A stretch of DNA of 64,000 nucleotides from SIG603 sp964369225 (GTDB taxonomy: Bacteria; Bacillota; Clostridia; Oscillospirales; Acutalibacteraceae): positions 5,495 to 69,494 of the forward strand of contig CAYJER010000008.1 of NCBI GenBank assembly GCA_964369225.1. The letters run 5' to 3'. Shown one piece after another: positions 57,804 through 64,000 of the stretch. The notes beneath the pieces were generated by a model. That model worked only from the letters and a program-made list of their open reading frames with translations. It ran no database searches and was not told the DNA's origin. How positions within the stretch are numbered: position 1 is the first letter of the stretch; each line of letters opens with the position of its first letter. The position numbers were made by a program, and so were the translations under genes.

Positions 57804-60800
57804 TTAAATTTCTACAGTTCCCTCGAAAACTTTTTCGCAATTACCAGTCATTAACACTCTCTTATCGTTGTAGTTAATTACTAGGTCGCCACCTTTTAGA
57901 ATTACTCTAATGTCTGTGTCTTTTTTGCAGTATCCGTTGAGTACAGCCGCTACCGCCGCCGCACAAGCTCCAGTGCCACAGGCTAGGGTCTCGCCTATGC
58001 CTCTTTCCCAAACACGCATTTTTAATGTGTTCTCATTTACAACTTCTACAAACTCTGTGTTTACTCCTTGTGGGAATACCTCGTGCTTCTCAAACTTAGG
58101 TCCTGTAGTAGCAAGCGCTAACTTATCTACTGAATTTGTAAACACTACACAGTGTGGGTTGCCCATAGATACACAAGTAACGCTGTATGGAATGTCATTA
58201 ACCATAAGTTCACGGTTAATAATGAAGTCTCCGTCGAGTGTTGTAGGAATTTCAACATCTTTAAATTTAGCCTTACCAAGATTTACTCTTACTTTGAAAA
58301 CTTTAGAATTTTTTGTGAAAACCTCACAATCCTTAATTCCTGTCGCAGTCTCAACCTTGATTAAGTCTTTAACTACCATTCCTGTGTCATAAACGTATTT
58401 AGCTACACAGCGAATGCCGTTTCCACACATTTTGCCCTCTGTGCCGTCACGGTTGTACATTAGCATTTTAACGTCTGCTGTCTCTGATGGGCAAATCAAT
58501 ATAACGCCGTCTCCACCAACGCCAACTGCTCTATCTGATAAATAGATCGATAAGAACTCAGGAGAAGTTACTTCCTCTTTAAAGCAATCAATATAGATAT
58601 AGTCATTGCTTGTTCCGTGCATTTTTGTGAAGTTTAGCTTTAATTTTTCTTGTCTCATGTTGTTTATGTCAACAATTTCCATATTATCAACATTATAACG
58701 GCTCATTAGGCTGTCAACAAGTGCATTTGCAGTGTCAAGCGCTGTAAGGCAAGGAATACCTAAAAGGCTTGCTTTTCTTCTTATCTTAACGCTGTCTCTC
58801 TCTGGATTTCTACCCTTTGCAGATGTAGAAATAATATAGTCAACACTTTTACTCTCTAGAAGTGTAAGTGTATTTACTTCACTTTCGTGAATTTTATCTA
58901 CTGTCTTAACTGTTAAACCAGCCTTAGCAAGAACAGAAGCTGTACCCATTGTAGCGTATAATTCAAAACCTAGTTTATTGAACTTCTTAGCAATTTCACC
59001 AATTTCTGCCTTATCTTGCTCACGTACTGTAATAAATACACGTCCGCCGCTTTTCTTCATTTTATTTCCAGCAGCGATAAGTCCTTTATATAAAGCCTCT
59101 TCCATGTTGTTGCCTATTCCAAGAACCTCACCAGTAGACTTCATTTCTGGTCCTAGTTGTGTGTCAACGTCTGTTAATTTCTCGAATGAGAACACAGGAA
59201 CTTTAACCGCAACATATGGTGAAGTCTTGTAAAGACCTGTTCCGTACTCCATGTCTTTAAGCTTAAATCCTAGGCTTACCTTTGTGGCTAAGTCGCCCAT
59301 TGGAACACCTGTTACCTTTGAAAGGTAAGGAACTGTTCTTGAAGCACGAGGATTAACCTCGATTACATATAAATCGCCATCCATAATGATGTATTGTAGG
59401 TTCATTAGACCGATTGCACCCAAGGCACGGCAGATTTTTTCTGTTGTTTCAATAATTTCAGCAGTCATTTTGTCGTCAATATGACTTGCAGGATAAACAG
59501 CGATACTATCACCAGAGTGAACACCAGTTCTCTCTATATGCTCCATAATTCCAGGGATAAGTATTTCCTCGCCATCACAAATCGCATCAACTTCAAGCTC
59601 AAGACCGCTGATATACTTGTCGATAAGCACAGGGTTCTCTTGCTTTTGTCTTAGGATGATCTCCATATACTCGTTAATGTCGTCATCATTGTAGGCGATA
59701 ATCATGTTTTGTCCGCCTAAAACGTATGATGGACGCATAAGAACTGGGTATCCTAGGCTCTTTGCTGAATCTAAAGCCTCTTCCGCTGTAAAGATTGTAA
59801 AGCCCTTAGGTCTTTTGATGTTGCAAGACTCTAGAACCGCATCAAAACGCTCTCTGTCTTCTGCGGCGTCGATATTATCGGCAGAAGTACCAAAGATAGG
59901 CACATTATTTTTGTCTAATGTCTTAGTTAGCTTGATTGCAGTTTGTCCACCAAATGCCACGAACACACCCTTTGGTTTTTCAATGTTTATGATATTCATA
60001 ACATCTTCAGGGCAAAGTGGCTCAAAATATAGTCTATCGGCTGTGTCAAAGTCTGTAGAAACAGTCTCTGGGTTGTTGTTGATTATAACAACTTCATAGC
60101 CTAATTTTTGTAGTGAATGCACACAGTGAACAGAGGCATAATCGAACTCTATTCCTTGACCTATACGGATAGGACCTGAACCTAAAACAACTATAGTCTC
60201 TTTTTTAGAGTTCTCAATAAATGGTAGAGCCTCATTTTCTGCGCCTTGCTCAGCTGTTAAATATGTTCCATAGAAATATGGAGTTTTAGCTGTGAACTCG
60301 GCAGCACAGGTATCAACCATCTTATAAATTGCTGGCATATGTGAGTTTAGCTTATTGCCAGAAACTCTCTCGATTGTTGCATCTGTAAAGCCGTATCTTT
60401 TACCCTTTATATATTGCTCTTCTGTTACAACTGAATTTGCAATCTCTTTTTCATAGTTTAATATATTGTCAATCTTTGATAAGAACCAAATATCAATCAT
60501 TGTAAAGTCGTGGATAGCCTCGATTGTAACTCCACGTCTCATAAGCTCTGCAATAGCGAAAAGTCTTTGGTCTGTTGCATCTTTTAGAACTTTCCATAAA
60601 TATTCGTCGCTCTTGCTGTGGAAAACATCTAAATCTAGGCTATCTAATGAGATTTCAGCACCTCTTACAGCCTTCATAAGAGCCATCTCAAAGTTGTCAG
60701 CAATTGACATAACCTCGCCTGTAGCCTTCATTTGTGTACCAAGATTTCTCTTAGCGTAAACGAATTTATCAAAAGGCCATTTAGGGAACTTTAACGCTAC

Positions 60801-61856
60801 ATAGTCAAGTGTTGGCTCGAAAGACGCATAAGTAATTCCTGTAACTGCGTTAATGATTTCATCTAAATGGTAACCAATAGCAATTTTAGCAGCAACCTTA
60901 GCAATAGGGTATCCAGTAGCCTTAGAAGCAAGTGCAGAAGATCTTGAAACACGTGGGTTTACCTCGATAACTGCATAATCAAATGAAGTTGGGTGAAGTG
61001 CAAGCTGAACATTACAACCACCCTCAACGCCTAGAGCCTCAACTATATTAATAGACGCACTTCTTAGCATTTGGTACTCTTTATCTGAAAGTGTTACAGC
61101 CGGAGCAATAACTATACTATCACCTGTATGAACACCAACTGGATCAAAGTTTTCCATAGAACAAACTGTTATAACATTGTGTTGAGAGTCTCTTATAACC
61201 TCAAACTCAATCTCTTTCCAACCAGCGATGCTCTTTTCAACAAGAATTTGAGTGATTGGGGAAAGTGCAAGTCCGTTCGCTGCAACCTCTAGCATTTCTT
61301 TTTTTGTATCAACAATTCCGCCGCCTGAACCTCCAAGAGTAAATGCAGGACGAATAATTACAGGGTAGCCAATAAACTCAGCAAACTCTAGGGCATCCTC
61401 TAGGTTTGTAACAACCTTAGATGGGATACAAGGCTGACCTATGCTCTCCATAGTGTCTTTGAAAATTTGTCTGTCTTCTGCTTTGTCGATAGTTTCAGGA
61501 GACGCACCTAAAAGTTTAACACCGTTTTCCTCTAGGAAGCCCTCTTTCGCTAACTGCATAGAGAGAGTAAGACCAGTTTGTCCGCCAAATCCTGAAAGGA
61601 TGCTGTCTGGCTTCTCTTTCTTAATAATTCTTTTGATTGTAGTAATTGTAAGTGGCTCTATATAAATTCTATCCGCCATTGCGTTGTCTGTCATGATAGT
61701 AGCTGGGTTAGAGTTTACAAGAACTATCTCAATTCCATCTTCTTTAAGCGCACGACAAGCCTGTGTTCCAGCATAGTCAAACTCGGCAGCTTGTCCGATA
61801 ACTATAGGACCTGAACCTATTACAAGTACCTTTTTAATATCCTTATTAAGTGGCAT
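57804..61856 (-). CDS. carB-dapF: Fusion: carbamoyl-phosphate synthase large subunit + diaminopimelate epimerase
   Basis: A single 1350-residue frame. Residues 1 to about 1070 are a complete CarB: two ATP-grasp halves (GGSGGGIVDTKKEM near 170; SYVLGGQNM near 710) and the C-terminal MGS-like domain. After NMRQEKLK, residues about 1074-1350 form a full DapF: both catalytic Cys are present (GKMCGNGIRC and LACGTGAC), and FTKMHGTSND is the normal DapF start region. The joint has no stop and no good internal ribosome-binding site. The ATG follows GGAGGGAAAATAAG, one base after the carA stop. An internal start at the Met of NMRQEKL could still release free DapF. Confidence 0.92.
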   Translation of the reverse strand: MPLNKDIKKVLVIGSGPIVIGQAAEFDYAGTQACRALKEDGIEIVLVNSNPATIMTDNAMADRIYIEPLTITTIKRIIKKEKPDSILSGFGGQTGLTLSMQLAKEGFLEENGVKLLGASPETIDKAEDRQIFKDTMESIGQPCIPSKVVTNLEDALEFAEFIGYPVIIRPAFTLGGSGGGIVDTKKEMLEVAANGLALSPITQILVEKSIAGWKEIEFEVIRDSQHNVITVCSMENFDPVGVHTGDSIVIAPAVTLSDKEYQMLRSASINIVEALGVEGGCNVQLALHPTSFDYAVIEVNPRVSRSSALASKATGYPIAKVAAKIAIGYHLDEIINAVTGITYASFEPTLDYVALKFPKWPFDKFVYAKRNLGTQMKATGEVMSIADNFEMALMKAVRGAEISLDSLDLDVFHSKSDEYLWKVLKDATDQRLFAIAELMRRGVTIEAIHDFTMIDIWFLSKIDNILNYEKEIANSVVTEEQYIKGKRYGFTDATIERVSGNKLNSHMPAIYKMVDTCAAEFTAKTPYFYGTYLTAEQGAENEALPFIENSKKETIVVLGSGPIRIGQGIEFDYASVHCVHSLQKLGYEVVIINNNPETVSTDFDTADRLYFEPLCPEDVMNIINIEKPKGVFVAFGGQTAIKLTKTLDKNNVPIFGTSADNIDAAEDRERFDAVLESCNIKRPKGFTIFTAEEALDSAKSLGYPVLMRPSYVLGGQNMIIAYNDDDINEYMEIILRQKQENPVLIDKYISGLELEVDAICDGEEILIPGIMEHIERTGVHSGDSIAVYPASHIDDKMTAEIIETTEKICRALGAIGLMNLQYIIMDGDLYVIEVNPRASRTVPYLSKVTGVPMGDLATKVSLGFKLKDMEYGTGLYKTSPYVAVKVPVFSFEKLTDVDTQLGPEMKSTGEVLGIGNNMEEALYKGLIAAGNKMKKSGGRVFITVREQDKAEIGEIAKKFNKLGFELYATMGTASVLAKAGLTVKTVDKIHESEVNTLTLLESKSVDYIISTSAKGRNPERDSVKIRRKASLLGIPCLTALDTANALVDSLMSRYNVDNMEIVDINNMRQEKLKLNFTKMHGTSNDYIYIDCFKEEVTSPEFLSIYLSDRAVGVGGDGVILICPSETADVKMLMYNRDGTEGKMCGNGIRCVAKYVYDTGMVVKDLIKVETATGIKDCEVFTKNSKVFKVRVNLGKAKFKDVEIPTTLDGDFIINRELMVNDIPYSVTCVSMGNPHCVVFTNSVDKLALATTGPKFEKHEVFPQGVNTEFVEVVNENTLKMRVWERGIGETLACGTGACAAAVAAVLNGYCKKDTDIRVILKGGDLVINYNDKRVLMTGNCEKVFEGTVEI

Positions 61857-61857
61857 C

Positions 61858-62931
61858 TTATTTTCCCTCCTTTATACGAGCTATGAATTTATCGAATAAC
61901 CAAGAAGTATCAAGTGGACCACCACAAGCCTCTGGGTGGAACTGAACACTCATTGCATTAATGTTTTTATACATTACGCCCTCACATGTCTTGTCATTTA
62001 CGTTATAGAAATATTCTGTAGCTATATCTGTATTGATAGACTGTGAATTAACCGCATAACCATGGTTTTGGCTAGAGATATACACTCTGCCTGTCTCTAA
62101 ATCTTTAACCGGTTGGTTTCCACCTCTGTGACCATATTTAAGCTTGCTTGTTGTAAAGCCATTTGCTAAGGCTAAAAGCTGATGTCCTAGGCAGATACCA
62201 AATATAGGAATATTAAGCTCCATAATCTCTTTAAGGTTTGCTATAACCTCTACATTCTCGGCTGGATCTCCAGGGCCGTTAGAAAGCATAATTCCATCAA
62301 CATTCATTTGTTTAATCTCTGCTGCTGTTACATCATGTGGACAAACTGTAACCTTACTGCTTCTTTTAAGTAGCTCGTTAGCTATGTTTTGCTTTAGACC
62401 AAAGTCTAAAAGTGCAATGTGTAAGTCTTCTGCCTCGCCCTTGTACTCACTTTTTTCTGTAACAGACACAGACTTAACTGCATCTTTAACTACATAAGAG
62501 TGAATTTTATCGAAATCAACGTCATTAGGGTCGCTTACGATAGCACCATTCATAACACCTTTTTCACGGATAATTTTAGTCAATGCCCTAGTATCGATGT
62601 CGTAAAGACCTATAATACCCTTGTCTTTTAAAAAGGTGTCTAAGTCCCCTTCACATCTAAAATTGGAGGGAACTTGACACCATTCTTTAACTATATAAGC
62701 CATAGGACCAACTGAACCACTCTCAAAATCATTAGGAATAACTCCATAATTTCCGATTAATGGAAAAGTTTGAACGACGATTTGACCGAAATAGCTCTGA
62801 TCGGTTAAAGTCTCAAGATACCCTGTCATACCTGTTGTGAAAACTACTTCTGCTGTCACCTTGCCTGTTGCACCAAATGATTTACCTGTGAAAACAGTTC
62901 CATTTTCAAGCACTAAATACGCTTTATTCAT
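61858..62931 (-). CDS. carA: Carbamoyl-phosphate synthase small subunit
   Basis: Glutamine amidotransferase subunit, 357 residues after the start is set at MNKAYLVLENG (62931), six bases after AGAAGG; a TTG codon two residues upstream is less likely. N-terminal CPSase domain about 1-150, then class I glutaminase with Cys nucleophile in GICLGHQLL (about 245) and His-Glu dyad near the end (HPEACGGP). It gives ammonia to CarB. The carA-carB gap is one base. Genes for pyrimidine and arginine synthesis share this enzyme; the adjacent pyrI suggests a pyrimidine context. Confidence 0.96.
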   Translation of the reverse strand: MNKAYLVLENGTVFTGKSFGATGKVTAEVVFTTGMTGYLETLTDQSYFGQIVVQTFPLIGNYGVIPNDFESGSVGPMAYIVKEWCQVPSNFRCEGDLDTFLKDKGIIGLYDIDTRALTKIIREKGVMNGAIVSDPNDVDFDKIHSYVVKDAVKSVSVTEKSEYKGEAEDLHIALLDFGLKQNIANELLKRSSKVTVCPHDVTAAEIKQMNVDGIMLSNGPGDPAENVEVIANLKEIMELNIPIFGICLGHQLLALANGFTTSKLKYGHRGGNQPVKDLETGRVYISSQNHGYAVNSQSINTDIATEYFYNVNDKTCEGVMYKNINAMSVQFHPEACGGPLDTSWLFDKFIARIKEGK

Positions 62932-63102
62932 AAACAACCTTCTTTCTATAATTTTTTTACATACTAATCAAATATTATACATCATAATACGACATTTGAA
63001 AAGAACTTTTTTTACATTTTGATAAATTTCGGCAGATTAAATATATTTCAAACTAATAATCTGTATATTTTTTGCGTGAGCCTAGTCAATATCACTAACC
63101 AA

Positions 63103-63182
63103 TGTAGGGGACGGGTTTTCCGTCCCGAAAAAACTAGCGGGTTTAGCTAACTTCCCACGGGACGGAAAACCCGTCCCCTACA
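63103..63182. repeat. Palindromic element PAL-10 (ACGGGTTTTCCGTCCC stem)
   Basis: Arms 63103-63127 and 63158-63182 with TGTAGGGG/CCCCTACA ends and GGGACGG/CCGTCCC hairpins. Followed by TTAATTTGTGCGTTTTAACG, the inverted form of the flank seen before other copies. Lies between carA and pyrI. Confidence 0.9.
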
Positions 63183-63212
63183 TTAATTTGTGCGTTTTAA
63201 CGAATTAATGTT

Positions 63213-63263
63213 AAATCAAAAATCCGCAAGGATTTTCACATCAACTTTTCACTCTTCACTATT
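63213..63263. repeat. Downstream repeat unit (CCGCAAGGATTTTCACAT), copy 1
   Basis: AAATCAAAAATCCGCAAGGA followed by TTTTCACATCAACTTTTCACT recurs at 63955-64000. It has a short AATCC/GGATT hairpin and comes after a palindromic element in both places. Confidence 0.75.
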
Positions 63264-63283
63264 ACCTCTTCACTAAATTTTAT

Positions 63284-63706
63284 TTACACAAAACACTCTT
63301 GTTCGCAATATACGCAACGATATTTTCTGTCGCTTTCTTTAGATAATACAAAAACTTGCTCTAAATCTTCTTCAACAAAACTAATACAACGTGGATTTTT
63401 ACATTTTACCACATTAACTAATTTTTTAGGCAACACAATCTTCTTTTTATCGACTCTTGTTCCATTCTTTATAATAGAAACAGTTGCGTTCTCTGAAACA
63501 AATCCTAAAACCTCCAGATTAACCTCGAACATTGCATCAATTTTAATTATGTCTTTCTTGCCAAACTTTTGACTTCTAGCATTTTGAATAACTGCTACAC
63601 AGCAGTCAAGCTCTGATAAACCTAAAAGCTCATAAACTTTCATGCCTTTTCCGGCTGTTATATGGTCTATTACTATTCCATTTTGTAAACTTTCAATATT
63701 CAGCAT
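63284..63706 (-). CDS. pyrI: Aspartate carbamoyltransferase regulatory subunit
   Basis: A 140-residue PyrI. The N-terminal allosteric domain begins LNIESLQNGIVIDHITAGKG; the zinc domain carries four Cys (CKNPRC and CVYCE, about 107-137) that hold it to the catalytic PyrB subunit. PyrB is not in this window; any pyrB lies beyond the right edge, separated by about 290 bp of palindromic repeats. The start follows AGAAAGGATAGTCACGTGTT, the same sequence that begins the 70-bp leader repeats at ddl and ogt, here without the inserted remainder. Carbamoyl phosphate from the carA/carB-dapF product is its holoenzyme's substrate. Confidence 0.95.
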   Translation of the reverse strand: MLNIESLQNGIVIDHITAGKGMKVYELLGLSELDCCVAVIQNARSQKFGKKDIIKIDAMFEVNLEVLGFVSENATVSIIKNGTRVDKKKIVLPKKLVNVVKCKNPRCISFVEEDLEQVFVLSKESDRKYRCVYCEQECFV

Positions 63707-63710
63707 AACA

Positions 63711-63726
63711 CGTGACTATCCTTTCT
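63711..63726 (-). repeat. Partial 70-bp leader repeat at pyrI
   Basis: Minus strand reads AGAAAGGATAGTCACG twelve bases before the pyrI ATG, identical to the first 16 bases of the ddl and ogt leader repeats. Here it serves as a slightly distant ribosome-binding site. Confidence 0.65.
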
Positions 63727-63821
63727 CTTTTATTTTAAAGCTTTTCCCAAACGTGCCTCTAGGAATACCATTATAGGGGAGGGTCTTAACTTTTAGAACT
63801 TAAGCTAACTTAAATGTACAT

Positions 63822-63902
63822 TGTAGGGGAGGGTCTCTGTGCCCTCCCGAAACCTAGAGCTTATCCGTACTTCTCGGGAGGGCACGGAGACCCTCCCCTA
63901 CA
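63822..63902. repeat. Palindromic element PAL-11 (AGGGTCTCTGTGCCCTCCC stem)
   Basis: Arms 63822-63847 and 63875-63902, each with GGGAGGG/CCCTCCC hairpins and TGTAGGGG/CCCCTACA ends. Preceded by a decayed arm (ATAGGGGAGGGTC near 63773). The stem matches the outer arms of PAL-1 and PAL-7. Confidence 0.85.
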
Positions 63903-63954
63903 ATATTTAAATGAATTTATTTTTAAATATACAAGTTTTTTATTTAAAAACCTT

Positions 63955-64000
63955 TAATCAAAAAATCCGCAAGGATTTTCACATGAACTTTTCACTATTC
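63955..64000. repeat. Downstream repeat unit, copy 2, cut by the window edge
   Basis: Same sequence as 63213-63263 (CCGCAAGGATTTTCACATGAA onward in place of CATCAA) following a palindromic element. Confidence 0.7.

Noticed and set aside
57910..58392. 160-residue plus-strand frame inside the DapF part of the fusion
   Set aside because: Antisense shadow; no homology recognised and the opposite frame has intact catalytic motifs.
9981..63902. CRISPR-like array of palindromic repeats
   Set aside because: Elements are irregularly spaced between genes and have variable stems.

Overview
The window is AT-rich DNA from an anaerobic Bacillota, most likely class Clostridia and probably from an animal gut. 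The indications are the Firmicutes-type block folD-dxs-tlyA-nadK-argR-recN, paired YmfF/YmfH M16 proteins next to lgt, HPr carrying both His15 and Ser46, a type I dockerin, strong AGGAGG ribosome-binding sites, near-consensus sigma-A promoters with 17-bp spacers, and abundant TGTAGGGG...CCCCTACA intergenic palindromes. A run of exactly 100 N inside a 14-bp tandem repeat shows a scaffolded draft assembly. Species cannot be named from sequence alone.

Layout. 0-3.2 kb: a minus-strand sugar PTS operon (EIIA, 1-phosphofructokinase, a SorE-like reductase, HPr). Its promoter and a second promoter running off the left edge carry the same 21-bp dyad at the same distance. 3.4-9.9 kb: recN-argR-nadK-tlyA-dxs-folD. 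10.2-14.4 kb: two tandem small unknown genes, then lgt and the two M16 proteins. 15.0-20.3 kb: a 1746-residue secreted beta-helix protein. 20.8-28.3 kb: rpoB-rpoC. 28.5-29.6 kb: an autoregulated-looking marR-GNAT pair. 30.0-33.0 kb: a sodium:solute symporter and gdhA. 33.3-37.4 kb: ddl-murI-DUF1934-argS. 37.6-40.0 kb: ogt-methyltransferase-ABM operon and a low-molecular-weight phosphatase. 40.6-44.0 kb: an ABC exporter remnant that lacks most of its ATPase, a tetR gene, a flavodoxin and a ZIP transporter; the exporter and flavodoxin genes share one operator design. 44.1-47.0 kb: a UroD/MtaA-type protein coupled to a GH127-type glycosidase. 47.3-48.7 kb: rlmD. 48.9-56.0 kb: a predicted small RNA, a second 1745-residue beta-helix protein and a GH30 enzyme. 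56.1-57.8 kb: a CAP-domain protein with dockerin. 57.8-63.7 kb: a carB-dapF gene fusion, carA and pyrI.

How the genes fit together. Much of the window is housekeeping: transcription, isoprenoid and folate synthesis, cell-wall precursors, pyrimidine/arginine/lysine supply. Into this are set secreted or cytoplasmic glycan-use genes (two beta-helix proteins, GH30, GH127, dockerin protein, PTS operon), suggesting use of plant or host polysaccharide. The carB-dapF fusion links carbamoyl phosphate synthesis to meso-diaminopimelate production in one polypeptide.

The less ordinary content is in non-coding DNA: a modular family of nested palindromes with at least five different but internally complementary stems, a 70-bp repeat lying between a Shine-Dalgarno-like sequence and the start codon of ddl and ogt, a structured 3' region after the first beta-helix gene, and a promoter-to-terminator unit encoding a putative sRNA with a CU-rich anti-Shine-Dalgarno segment.
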